This document shows positions 1 to 10,600 of a stretch of 64,000 nt of DNA, piece after piece. Each line of letters begins with the position of its first letter. The first letter of the stretch is position 1. The DNA is from Actibacterium lipolyticum (GTDB lineage Bacteria > Pseudomonadota > Alphaproteobacteria > Rhodobacterales > Rhodobacteraceae): assembly GCF_900184935.1 (NCBI RefSeq), contig NZ_FXYE01000001.1, forward strand, positions 1,426,001 to 1,490,000. The letters run 5' to 3'. The notes beneath the pieces are model-generated. The model was given only the letters and a program-made list of their open reading frames with translations. It was not told the DNA's origin and did no database searches. Position numbers and translations under genes: made by a program.

Positions 1-1381
1 CCTTGAGTTCCGAATTGGCTATTTGTGTTTGGGGGGCGCGCGGGGCTAGGCCCAGCAACATGACGGCAGGGCCATCAACGCCTTCGATCTTGTTCGGCAG
101 GTCCGCCAGTGTCAGCGCATGAATGCGGCTGTCGGTGCGGGATACGTTTTCAACGACTGTGACGGGGGTCGCCGGGTCGGCACCGTGCATCAACAGACGC
201 CCTTGGACAAAGCGCGCGCTGCGCTTGCCCATATAGATGGCGGCCACCTGACCAGAGGCGGCCAGCGCCTTCCAGTCATGTTCGGCAAAACCTTTGACAT
301 CGTGCCCGGTCAGGAACCGCACGGAAGAGTTGCGCAGCCGTTTGGTGAACGACTGACCAATCTGTGCCACCGCGGCCGAGGCCGAAGTGATGCCAGGAAT
401 GATCCGCCATTCGATATTGGCAGCGCTCAGGGCGTCCAGCTCTTCGTCCAGACGGCCGAAAACGGTGGGGTCACCGGATTTCAGACGCACAACCTGTGCG
501 CCGGCTTTGGCGTGTTCCACCATCAGCGCATTAATGTCGTTTTGATGTGCGGACGGGCCGAAACCTTTTTTCCCAGCCTCAATAATCACAGCCTCGCGGC
601 GAGCGAGTTCAAGGATTTGGGGCGAAACCAGTTGATCGTGGATAACCACATCGGCCTCGTGCAACGCGTTGCGGGCCTTCATGGTCAACAGGTCCGGATC
701 CCCAGGGCCCGCTCCGACAAGATCAACATGGCCGGTTTTCTGAGCAATGCCTTGGTGCGCGGCCAACAGATCGTTCAACGCATCGGGCAGGGCGGCCTCG
801 CCGTTGGCCTCAAACGCCTGAGGGCCGGTTTTTTCATAATAGTCGGCCCAAAACGCGCGGCGCTTGCGACCGTGAGGCAGCTTTTCTGCGAATGGACGGA
901 AGGCTTTGCCAGCTTTTGCCAACAGGCCAAGTGTCTGTGGAAGGCGTTCTTCCAGACCTGCCTTGATGGACCGCGCCAGAACCGGGGCCGCGCCTTCGGT
1001 TCCGATGGCAATGGTGACCGGATCACGGTCCACGATGGCGGGGGTGATAAACGCGCTGTCTGCCAGATTGTCGACGATGTTCGTCAACACGCCAGCCTTA
1101 GCGCCGATCACCGCGATATGGGCATCGCGGGTTTCATCTTCGTGCGCGGCATAGAGGAGGGCGGCACCGCGGGCGTCCGCAAGCTGCAAGTCGCGTTGGA
1201 TAAGGGCTAGTTGGCCTTGGTCGGCCCATTTGACAACATCGGGCGCAGCGTCCGTTGCGAAAACCTGAACCTCGGCCTCTGTCTTCAGAATCAGCCGCAG
1301 CTTCGCAACAGCAGCCTCACCACCGCCAGAGACGATGATACGGCGGCCTGCGACCGCAAGAAATATCGGGAAATGTTTCAC
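1..1381 (-). CDS. cysG: siroheme synthase (uroporphyrinogen-III C-methyltransferase / precorrin-2 dehydrogenase), partial
   Basis: This multifunctional enzyme makes siroheme for sulfite and nitrite reductases: SAM-dependent methylation of uroporphyrinogen III, then NAD-dependent oxidation and iron insertion. Reading the minus strand from the GTG at 1381 gives MKHFPIFLAVAGRRIIVSGG, the N-terminal dehydrogenase/ferrochelatase Rossmann segment. Around 740-660 comes the methyltransferase signature VGAGPGDPDLLTMKA, followed by LKSGDPTVFGR near 490 and IIPGITSASAA near 410. The GTG start is favoured because GGAG lies nine bases upstream. The frame is open to the left edge, so roughly the last few residues are missing (about 460 codons seen; family length about 460-480). 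The protein identity is certain; only the C-terminus is unseen. Confidence 0.93.
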   Translation of the reverse strand, partial: MKHFPIFLAVAGRRIIVSGGGEAAVAKLRLILKTEAEVQVFATDAAPDVVKWADQGQLALIQRDLQLADARGAALLYAAHEDETRDAHIAVIGAKAGVLTNIVDNLADSAFITPAIVDRDPVTIAIGTEGAAPVLARSIKAGLEERLPQTLGLLAKAGKAFRPFAEKLPHGRKRRAFWADYYEKTGPQAFEANGEAALPDALNDLLAAHQGIAQKTGHVDLVGAGPGDPDLLTMKARNALHEADVVIHDQLVSPQILELARREAVIIEAGKKGFGPSAHQNDINALMVEHAKAGAQVVRLKSGDPTVFGRLDEELDALSAANIEWRIIPGITSASAAVAQIGQSFTKRLRNSSVRFLTGHDVKGFAEHDWKALAASGQVAAIYMGKRSARFVQGRLLMHGADPATPVTVVENVSRTDSRIHALTLADLPNKIEGVDGPAVMLLGLAPRAPQTQIANSELK

Positions 1382-1620
1382 GACGACCAACTCCGATGGG
1401 GTTGGTAGTAAAATAGGTTATCCCCCCGTCATGCCGCCAGATGCGCAGGGAAATAAGAAAAAGGTCAAAGCTGGAAAGCTGAGGGCGGAAATTTGTTTCG
1501 GTTTCCATCCCGATGGAAGGTTAGCTTTTCTGCCCAGATGCAGTTGGCGGGGTTTCATACCTATTTCGATGGATGAAAATCCGGCCTCCCGCAGCGAAAA
1601 ACGGGCGGTTGAGGCCAGAC

Positions 1621-2106
1621 TCAGTATTCAGAAAGGTCAATTTCACGCAGGGCGTTGATCTCTTCTTCCGAGAAATTCTCGATGCCTTGGGTCAACTCAT
1701 GGACCTCATCGACGATCGCGTTCATCGCGTCGAGTTCTTCCTTGGAAAAGGGTGGGCCGTTGCGTGTGAAACCCGATATCGTACGCGAAGAAATCGGCCC
1801 CGTGGCATAGGTTACCCCATTGTTAAGGCCGAAAGATTTCGCTTTGGCCAGAACGCCAGCGTCATCGTCATCCATCAGGTCATCCCAAAGGACATACCCT
1901 GTGTTTTGCAGGCCCCACCGAACAACAGGATCGGAAAGCATAAGACCGTTTTCGCTGTAATAGTCATTCCAGGCCTGATCATACGTTTGAAAAAGCAGCG
2001 AAGGCCGCGTGTAACGGATATGAATCGCCAAAGCGAAACCCGTGTCGCAGTATTGCGCCAATTTTTTCAAAAGATTGGCCATTTTTCCAACCTTAGTCAT
2101 TTCCAT
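1621..2106 (-). CDS. LuxR-type autoinducer-binding-domain-only protein (no HTH)
   Basis: The 161-residue protein aligns over its length with the autoinducer-binding domain of the adjacent LuxR: both share W..YY/FYxxNGL, DPVxxW, GxVxW and FGLxxGV blocks. It ends with FSEEEINALREIDLSEY, where a full LuxR would begin its helix-turn-helix. The DNA-binding domain is therefore absent, not degenerate. The ATG at 2106 has AAAGG five to six bases upstream; a GTG at 2112 is an alternative. It is transcribed divergently from luxR with about 110 bases between the two starts. By analogy with truncated LuxR homologues such as TrlR it could sequester signal or form inactive heterodimers, but that role is inferred. 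It is a clean ORF without frameshift. Confidence 0.8.
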   Translation of the reverse strand: MEMTKVGKMANLLKKLAQYCDTGFALAIHIRYTRPSLLFQTYDQAWNDYYSENGLMLSDPVVRWGLQNTGYVLWDDLMDDDDAGVLAKAKSFGLNNGVTYATGPISSRTISGFTRNGPPFSKEELDAMNAIVDEVHELTQGIENFSEEEINALREIDLSEY

Positions 2107-2216
2107 TGTCACCTTTCGCCAATAGGCTGCACGAAATTATAGGTTAACACTCGGAACACGAACTAAGTATATGGAGCAACCTTTCATAGAATGATCACAG
2201 CAACTATTTGGAGTCC

Positions 2217-2828
2217 ATGAGTTTATTGTCGGACTATACCGAACAGCTTCTCTCGTTGGCGCCCTCAGGCTGCTATATCGGGCTACGTGTTGGGTTTTCT
2301 TTCCCTGCGGAAGAGCTGAACAAATTGCCGGATGATTGGGTCGAGTTTTATACAGCTAACGGCCTAGTGGTGCATGATCCCGTGATGAAATGGGTTTATG
2401 CAAACCATGGTTTTGTGCGTTGGAGCGAGATCGGCTTGGATGACCCGCGTGGTGTGCTGGAAAGCGCCGCGCGATTCGGCCTGCGCTATGGTGTCGTCGC
2501 AAGCATTACGGCCCCCGGAGAGCAGGGGAAGCGCAGCTATGGCAACTTTATGCGGTCTGATCGCGAGTTTCAGGTCGAAGAAATCGAAGCGCTGCATGAT
2601 ATCCTTCAGCGGCTGCACGATGCAGGGGCTCAGCAACTGGCGCTGACCAATGCCGAGATTGAGGCATTGACGCTTCAGTCGCAGGGCCTTCGGCTCAAGC
2701 AAATCGCGGGTGAGTTGGACATTTCGATAAGTGCGGTCAAAGCGCGGTTGGCGAATGCGAAGCGGAAATTGGGGGCCCAAACGCCATCTCACGCTGCTTC
2801 GATCGCTCGGACCCGCGGACTGCTTTGA
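2217..2828 (+). CDS. luxR: LuxR-family quorum-sensing transcriptional regulator
   Basis: This is an acyl-homoserine-lactone receptor and transcription factor. Residues about 10-140 form the autoinducer-binding domain, with conserved W, Y, D and P positions in WVEFYTANGLVVHDPVMKW. Residues about 145-200 form the LuxR HTH, with the recognition-helix region ISAVKARLANAKRKLG. Total length is about 203 residues, slightly short for the family (about 230-250). The start is uncertain: ATG 2217 has GGAG only three bases upstream, and TTG 2208 is in frame. luxI follows 131 bases downstream on the same strand, so the pair forms a classical luxR-luxI module. It probably regulates luxI and perhaps the long downstream operon (inference). 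Confidence 0.9.
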   Translation: MSLLSDYTEQLLSLAPSGCYIGLRVGFSFPAEELNKLPDDWVEFYTANGLVVHDPVMKWVYANHGFVRWSEIGLDDPRGVLESAARFGLRYGVVASITAPGEQGKRSYGNFMRSDREFQVEEIEALHDILQRLHDAGAQQLALTNAEIEALTLQSQGLRLKQIAGELDISISAVKARLANAKRKLGAQTPSHAASIARTRGLL

Positions 2829-2860
2829 AGTGTGATAAGATTACAAAAATGTGGGTGATA

Positions 2861-2879
2861 AATCCCCTTTGAGGGAATT
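2861..2879. promoter_or_regulatory. candidate lux-box-like inverted repeat upstream of luxI
   Basis: AATCCCCTTTGAGGGAATT is an imperfect 19-bp palindrome (AAT.CCC / GGG.ATT arms) centred 90 bases before the luxI ATG, in the luxR-luxI intergenic region. Size and position suit a LuxR operator, but no consensus for this LuxR is known, so this is a candidate only. Confidence 0.35.
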
Positions 2880-2959
2880 CTTATGCATTTAGCACAACTT
2901 AAAGATTAGAAAAATTTATAATCTTGGCGCAAGGTACTCCTGCAAAAAGGAGATTCACC

Positions 2960-3598
2960 ATGCACAACATCACTTTCGACTTTGCTGGCTTACATAAACA
3001 CGGCACCGCATTTTACGACTTTCTGGCCCTTCGCAAAAAAGTCTTCGTGGACGAACTGAAGTGGGACATCCCGCACAATGACGAAGTCGAGATGGATCAG
3101 TACGACACGCCGGTCGCCAGCTATTCATTGGTGTTGAAGGACGGGAAGGTCGTCGGCGGCGCACGTGTAATGGCAACGACGGCAAGTTGGGGCGACCATA
3201 CCTACATGTTGCGCGATGCCTTTTCTGGCAAGCTTCCCAAGATTCCAGCCGAAGTGATGTGCGAAGAAATAAACAGCCCGCTGGTCTGGGAATGCACGCG
3301 GCTTGTCATCTCAAGCGAACTGCGGACGCAGAAAGAACGGACAGAGTGCTTGCGCCAAATTGTGGATGGATTGGTTGAAATGGCTCAGCGCGCCGGGGCG
3401 TCTCAGCTTATTTGTTTGTCGTCGCTGGCGCTGATGCGCGCTTTGCGCCAAATCGGTTACGATGCAACCAGCATTGGTAAGTCTTACAAAAACGCTGATG
3501 ACGGTCGTCGCTATGCCGTTCTAAGCATGCCAGCTTTGTATTCCTATCAAAAGCCGCAGCCAGTGTCGGAGCTTATCGAGTACCGAATGAGTGCCTGA
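2960..3598 (+). CDS. luxI: LuxI-family acyl-homoserine-lactone synthase
   Basis: It makes an AHL signal from S-adenosylmethionine and an acyl-ACP in the cytoplasm. Canonical LuxI blocks are visible: RKKVFVDELKWDIP (conserved R, F and W), EMDQYD (the two Asp positions), VVGGARVM (conserved R), MLRDAF, and WECTRLVIS (the E-x-x-R pair). Length is 212 residues from the ATG at 2960, which has AAAAGGAG seven to eight bases upstream; a longer in-frame reading from 2924 lacks such a site. It lies directly after luxR and upstream of the gene-free leader of the megasynthase operon. Acyl-chain preference cannot be read from sequence. Confidence 0.95.
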   Translation: MHNITFDFAGLHKHGTAFYDFLALRKKVFVDELKWDIPHNDEVEMDQYDTPVASYSLVLKDGKVVGGARVMATTASWGDHTYMLRDAFSGKLPKIPAEVMCEEINSPLVWECTRLVISSELRTQKERTECLRQIVDGLVEMAQRAGASQLICLSSLALMRALRQIGYDATSIGKSYKNADDGRRYAVLSMPALYSYQKPQPVSELIEYRMSA

Positions 3599-4253
3599 CC
3601 TAAGCATATTTGGTGCGGCCTTGATACCGCCGATCGTAACAAATTCCTCCTCGAGTTCGGCCGCCAATAGCGTCCGGCGCGAAATCAGTTTGTGTTTAGG
3701 CGATGCGTTCCGTTTTGGTATCGCGTCGCCAACTCCTCTTGTGTCTGTGTCTATTTTTGCTGCGAAAGATGTTCAGAATATGGTATGATGTTGTCCATTA
3801 AGTGGTTGTGTCTGCTTTGAAATCTAACTCTTCGGTTGAGCGGCCTGCAACGTGGTGGCGTTGCCTTTCGGATCTCAAATGTAGGGTAAGGTTCTCCTGC
3901 CTTTACGGGTCCTCTGCTTGTGGTGAGGATGGCCCTGTCAGGTTGTCGCAGTGTGAAGGAGGTTTAAGCGCCGTGCGAATTGGGCGAAGCGGTTATTTGA
4001 CATGGAGGATGCCGGAATAGTCGGCGTTCTTGGCGCAAATGCTGCAAAACGCGTGCAATTATTGATGCGTTTCTTAGCAGCGGAGCGACTTAAATTTGTC
4101 GAAAAAATAGGCATCTAAAAAGCAGAATTGATTTTGTAGGCGCATCGACATCGTCGAACTATCGCGCTAAACGGCGGCAAGAGTTTTTAATGGTGCCGTT
4201 GAAGTATCGAATTTGGGGGGCGAATCTTTCGGTTGGAAGACGAGGAAAGCGAA

Positions 4254-4266
4254 GATTTTTGCACGA
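4254..4266 (+). promoter_or_regulatory. GATTTTTGCACGA motif, copy 1
   Basis: This 13-mer recurs exactly at 34570-34582, upstream of the PqqD/HlyD fusion gene. Its last ten bases recur in inverted orientation at 4304-4313. All three lie in non-coding leaders of the same region. It could be an operator, but coincidence is not excluded. Confidence 0.3.
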
Positions 4267-4303
4267 GTTTAGTCACAGGATGTTTTTTCAATTTGCCAAG
4301 CTT

Positions 4304-4313
4304 TCGTGCAAAA
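4304..4313 (-). promoter_or_regulatory. TTTTGCACGA motif, inverted copy
   Basis: The plus strand reads TCGTGCAAAA, the reverse complement of the last ten bases of the 4254-4266 motif, 38 bases from it and facing it. The related TGCACGAAA occurs at 2128-2136 in the luxR/truncated-luxR divergent promoter region. Confidence 0.28.
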
Positions 4314-4686
4314 CGGCAACGCTGTGGTGCGCGGACGTGGACAATTCATAATTTGGCCACAAAGATTTACATTTTATGCGCATATTGATCAGTAGGACGA
4401 TAGAAGTTTAAGAGTGTGAAGGCCCGATTGGCTGCTGGGCTGGGTTTAAAAAGTTGAGTGTTTCTGGATAGAAGCACAGAATATTACGGCGTTTTTTTTG
4501 AGTGTAGCCGGACACAAAGTATTGTTCGTAGTTGGTATTAGCGATTGGGATGAAGTTGGCGTGATGACGCCTTTGGGAGAGTCCGCATTTTGCGTCTCTT
4601 CGTTTGGTTGAACTAGGCTTCCCCGGTCAGATGTTTTTTTAAGCACGTGTCGCTTTTAGCGGCATTCCTATTTGGGAGCTGTTTTG

Positions 4687-7600
4687 ATGGTATTGACCAA
4701 GCGGGCCTTTGCGGTCTTTGGCATGAGCCTGGCGAACCATATCCAGCCTAGCACGGCAATTGCGACGAGCCGGGCAGGGCATGTTGGTGTTCTTGATCTT
4801 GAGTTTGGCGATCCCTCCTGTGTTGCGACGCGCAACGCGGTTGAAAGGCTTGCTGTCGCAGGACGTGGGGATTGGGGGCTAAAGCTTCGGGTCTCGGACG
4901 CGGATACTCTTTTTTCGGCTGTTGGCTCATCAGTTTCTGGGATGGGTGTTGCCGTTTTTGTACTGGATGATGTCAACGCGCTTGATGGGGCCATGGCTGC
5001 CCTTCGCGCTGTTGCCCCGAACGCACAGGCATTTGCCGAACTTCATGATGCCGATCATCTGGCAGTGGTCGAAAAGGCTGGGCTGTCTGGTGTGATCGCA
5101 AAGGGCCACGAAGCTGGTGGCGCGGTTGGCGACGAAACGACACTGCTTTTGACGCAGCGGTTGGTTGCGCTGACCAAGCTTCCTGTGATTGCGCATGGTG
5201 GCGTCGGGCCCAATACGGCGGCCGCGCTTAAGGTCGCTGGCGCAGCTGGTGTTGTGTTGGACTGGCAGCTTGCTTTGTTTGACGAAGCGGCGACACCGCA
5301 AAAGCTTGCCATGGCTATTTCGCGCATGGATGGCAGTGAAACCCGGACACTTGGTGGGGATCTTGGTCATGCGCATCGCGTGTTTTGGCGCGCAGATCAC
5401 AAGGCTGCCCACGCGTTAGAGGCGTTGGATATTCCCGGCTCGGACGCAGGTGCCTTTTTGGCGGCTGTTGATAAGGCTGTTGATCCAACCGACGCAGAAA
5501 ACTCCGTTTGGCTTGTTGGACAGGATGCCGCGTTTGCCCGTCGGTTTGCCGATACTTATTCGACGCTTGGGAAAGCACTGGATGCGATCGCTGACAGCGC
5601 GGCGAAGCTGACCCAGCTTGCACAAGAGTTGAAGCCGCTGGCCGAAGGGTCGCCATTGGCGCAGGCCACCGGCACGCGCTATCCGATCATTCAGGGGCCG
5701 ATGACACGGGTTTCTGACACCTCGGACTTTGCGGTCGCCGTTGCAAAGGGCGGAGCGCTTCCGTTTCTGGCTTTGGCGCTGATGCGCAAGGCCGAAGTTG
5801 CGGCATTGCTTGAGGAAACGAAGGCCAAGGTCGGTGATATGCCTTGGGGCGTCGGCATTCTGGGCTTCGTCGATGATGCGCTGCGCGAAGAGCAGACGGC
5901 GTTGATCGTTGAGCATAAGCCCGATTACGCCCTGATCGCTGGCGGTCGCCCCGATCAGGCGCTGGCGCTAGAAGCGCAGGGCATTCCAACCTTCTTGCAC
6001 GTCCCGTCGCCCGGGCTTCTAAGCCTGTTCCTTGAAAGCGGCGCGCGCCGGTTCATCTTTGAGGGGCGTGAATGTGGTGGCCATGTTGGCCCGCGGTCCA
6101 GCTCTGTTCTGTGGCAACAGGCGGTTGACGCGCTGTTGGATCACTATGGCCCAGAGGGAGAGATTGACTGCGAACTTCTGTTCGCTGGGGGTGTGCATGA
6201 CGAACGCTCTGGCGCGATGGTTTCGGCCCTTGCTGCCGGGCTGGCGGCACGCGGTGCAAAGATCGGTGTGATTGTTGGCACTGGCTACATCCTGACCAAA
6301 GAAGCGGTTGAGGCTGGCGCGGTTCTGGAAACCTATCAAAAGCTGGCTCTGGAATCTAAGCGCACCATGCTGCTGGAATCCGGCCCCGGCCACGCAACAC
6401 GGGTTGTCGAAAGCCCGATTGTTGATGAGTTCTTTGAGGAAAAAGCCCGACTGCGGTCTGAAAATATCGACCCGGATGACATCAAGGATCAACTGGAACA
6501 TTTCAATGTTGGCCGCTCGCGCATTGCATCCAAAGGCGTGGATCGGAACCCCGATTACGGCAAGGTGGATGGCGCTAAGAAATTTGTGAAGGTCAAGAAG
6601 GCCGATCAGATGAAGAAGGGCGTTTACATGATCGGGCAGGTGGCAAACCTGCACGATACGCCCACGACGATTGCTGACTTGCATGCTGCGATCTGCACCG
6701 GCTCGGCCGCTGTTCTGGATGCAGCGGTGCCTGCGCCCGAACCCGTCGAACCCTTTGTTGAGGGGCCGGGTTCGCGCATCGCGATCACGGGTTTTGGAAC
6801 CATTCTGCCCAAGGCGCAGGATTTCACCACTTATTGGGAAAACATCCTTGATCGCGTCGACGCCATCGAAGAGGTGCCCGAGCGACGCTGGGATTGGCGC
6901 CGGTATTACGACGAAAACCGGGATGCGCCGGACAAGATGTATTCGAAATGGGGCGGTTTCCTCGATGAGATCGAGTTTGACCCGATCAAATACGGCATCC
7001 CTCCGAATTCTATGCCAGCGATTGAACCGCTGCAGCTACTTGCGCTGGAAACGGTGCGACAGGCGCTGGAAAACGCTGGTTTCAAAGATGGCGTGATCGA
7101 GGACGAGGCGTTGCGCCGCAAGACATCGGTGATCATCGGTGTCGGTGGTGGTGCGGGCCCTCTTGGTCAACGCTATGCTGTGCGCTCGTCGCTTCCTGCG
7201 ATCAACGGGTCAATGCCCGAAACGGCGGAAGAGCGACTTCCAGAATGGACCGAGGACAGCTTCCCCGGCATCCTGTTGAACGTCATCGCGGGGCGTGTGG
7301 CGAACCGGTTTGATCTTGGTGGTGTGAACTTCACCGTCGATGCGGCCTGTGGTTCGTCCCTTGCTGCCGTCATGATGGCCGCGCGCGAGTTGGAAAATGA
7401 AACCTCTGACATGGTGATCGTCGGGGGTGCGGATAGTTTCCAAAACCCGTTTGATTTCCTTGCATTTTCCAAGACCCGCGCGTTGTCGCCGCGTGGCCGT
7501 TGCCGCACCTTCGATGCGGGCGCTGACGGTATCGCAATTTCCGAAGGTTTGGCCATGATGGTTCTGCGCCGTCTGGATCAGGCAGAGGCCGAGGGTGACC

Positions 7601-10600
7601 GCATCTACGCGGTTCTGCGCGGTGTTGCTGGATCTTCTGATGGCAAGGACCTTTCGCTAACTGCGCCACGTCCCGAAGGGCAGGAATCTGCGCTTGTGCG
7701 TGCCTATGATCGTGCAGGAATTTCACCATCGACCGTGGGCTTGGTCGAAGCGCACGGCACCGGAACCGTTGTTGGGGACCGGACCGAAATTCAAAGCCTT
7801 TCCAAGATGTTCGCTGATTATAGCGATGAAAAACAGTTCTGCGGCGTTGGTTCTGTTAAGTCGATGATTGGTCACACAAAAGCTGCGGCTGGTTGTGCTG
7901 GTATGATCAAGATGGCGCTTGCGCTGCACCATCGTGTCTTGCCTTCGACCCTGAATGTCGAAGAGCCGAACCCAGGCGCGAATTTCCCGGAAAGCCCGTT
8001 TTATGTAGCAACCGAAGCGCGCCCATGGATGCGTCGTGGCGACACGCCGCGCCGTGCTGGTGTCAGCGCATTTGGTTTCGGCGGCACCAACTTTCACGCG
8101 GTTCTGGAAGAGTATCGCGGCGGCTACCTGCCCAAACATCAGGACAAGTTCCGCAAGAATTGGACGCATGAGCTTTACTTATTCTCAGCCAATTCCAAGT
8201 CAGACCTAACGAATGAACTGCGCCGCGCGTCCGATGCGCTTTCGGCGGCCCCTGAAGGCGTGTCTGCAAAAGATATCGCAGCAAGTCTGGCCAAGAAGTT
8301 CGACGCCAAGGCCACAGCCCGGTTTGGGTTGGTTGCCACGTCATTGGCGGATGCGTCGGCGCGTTTGGCGCGGGCTGCGGAAACCATCGATGGCGGGGAT
8401 GATACCCTGCGCGCGGTTGATCCCTCGGGGGCGTATTTCTCGGCTGATGACGCGTTGACCAACGATCAGGTGGCGTTCCTGTTCCCGGGCCAAGGCTCTC
8501 AATATCCAGGTATGGTTTCGGACCTTGCGACGACCTTCCCATCGTTTCACGACACCTTAGAAGGTGCATCGCACGCGTTGGATGGTCGTACACCTGCGCC
8601 GCTGGCCGATCTTATTTTCCCGCGGCCCACGCTGGACGAAGATGAAAAAGCCGCACAGGTTGAGGCGCTAAAACGCACGGATGTCGCGCAGCCCGCAATT
8701 GGGGCTGTTTCGGTTGCTGTTTTGCAGCTGCTTAAGTCCTTTGGGTTGGATGCTGTTTCGGCGGCTGGCCACAGCTTTGGCGAATTCTCGGCGCTTTATT
8801 CCGCAGGAACGTTCGATGCTGACACGCTGCTCAGCCTAGCGCATGCGCGCGGTGACGCGATCATGAAGGCTGGGGGCGATGATTTGGGCGCCATGGCTGC
8901 TGTGAATGCGGGGCCAGATGCTGTTCGCGCCGCGCTAAGCGCGGATGCGGGCGTGACCTTGGCCAATATCAACGCACCCGATCAAACGGTCATCGCGGGC
9001 CCAACACCGGCAATTGCCGCCGCTGAAGAGGCCCTCAAGGCCGCCGGATTTGCCGCCAAGCGACTGCCGGTTGCCTGCGGGTTCCATTCTGATTGCGTGG
9101 CCCCGGCGCGTGATCTGTTGGCGCAAGCCTTGGAAAGCGCAGAGATTTCCGCGCCTGATCGCCCGGTTTACGCAAATGCCACCGCCGCGCCATATCCCGA
9201 CGGCCCAGCAGCCGTGCGCGCCCAACTTGCGCAACACTTGATTGAGCCCGTCAATTTTGTCGGTTCGGTTGAGCAAATGCACGACGCAGGCGCACGTCTG
9301 TTCTTGGAGGTTGGTCCGGGTTCTGTCCTGACCGCGCTGACGGACCGCATTCTTGGCGACAAGCCGCATCTTGCGCTGCCTGCCGACAAGAAGGGCCGTT
9401 CTGGCGTTCAGCAAATCCTGTGCTTGTTGGCTGGGGCTGCGACTGCGGGGCTGGATCTTTCCATGGCCAGCGTTTTCGATGGCCGCGCTGATGACACGCT
9501 TGATGTAACGGGCTGGAACCTTGCCCCTGCAGAAGATTCCCGCCGTGCAATGCTGTGGAAAGTGGACGCTGCGAACTCCCGCCCAATTAACGGCACACCG
9601 CAACGCCGCGGTTTTGCTGCGCGTATCGAAGAGGACCCAAAGACCGTGACCAATCAACGGCCTATTGCCAGCCCCACGCCCACCGCTGAGGCGACCGCAC
9701 CGGCGACTACCGCGCCAGCGCCAAACGCTGCCCCTGCAAGTGTGCCGCGCATGGCGGCGACACCGGCCGGGTCGGGCGCAGACGAAATCATGCGCCGCCA
9801 TCAGGAATTGATGACGCAGTTCCTTGAAAACAACCGTGCCGTGATGATGCAATGGATGGGCGCAGCACCGACGGCGGCGCGCCCCGCGATGCCTGCTCCG
9901 GCACCTGTCGCGGCGGCGCCAGTTGTTCAGCCTGCGGCAGTTGCACCGGTGATGCCTGTCGAAACGCCGCCAGTCGTTCAGCCTGTTCCGGCACCAGCAC
10001 GGGTGGCACAAGCACCGGAAGCGACGTCTTCAGTTTCGCTGACGGCAGATGCAGCAACCGATGCGCTGCTTGCGCTGATCTCTGATCGGACGGGCTATCC
10101 GACGGATATGCTGGACCTTGATTTGAACCTTGAGGCTGATCTTGGGATCGACTCGATCAAGCGTGTCGAAATCCTTGGTGCTTTGCGTGGTGATCTTTTG
10201 CCGAACGCGGGCGAAGAGGCGCGCGAACGCATTGGCCCGGTTAGCCGAGAACGCACTGTGCGCGGCATCGTTGCGAAGTTTATGGAAGTGGCAGGCGATT
10301 TTGCCGCGCCAACGCCAGTTGCAGCTGCGGCAAATGCCCCGGCCGCGCCGACTGGTCCGAACCTGTCTGAACCTGCGGTGACCGATGCCTTGCTTGCGCT
10401 GATCTCTGATCGGACGGGCTATCCGACCGACATGTTGGACCTTGATTTGAACCTTGAGGCTGATCTTGGGATCGACTCGATCAAGCGTGTCGAAATCCTT
10501 GGTGCTTTGCGTGGTGATCTTTTGCCGAACGCGGGCGAAGAGGCGCGCGAACGCATGGGCCCGGTTAGCCGAGAACGCACTGTGCGCGGCATCGTTGCGA

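Larger units (their letters stand above)
3599..4686. other. 1.09-kb gene-free region upstream of the megasynthase operon
   Basis: No convincing gene was found; only short unsupported ORFs occur (for example 3802-4020, 72 codons). The stretch is more AT-rich than its surroundings and probably carries the promoter and a long leader for the 23-kb operon. It contains two inverted copies of TTTTGCACGA (4257-4266 and 4304-4313), described separately. No clear terminator for luxI was identified. Confidence 0.6.

Noticed and set aside
119-1210. 363-codon plus-strand ORF
   Set aside because: It is antisense to cysG, whose minus-strand translation gives clear siroheme-synthase motifs across the same stretch.
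3802-4020. 72-codon ORF in the leader, possibly a small gene or transposase remnant
   Set aside because: No ribosome site, no recognisable motif and no inverted repeats around it.
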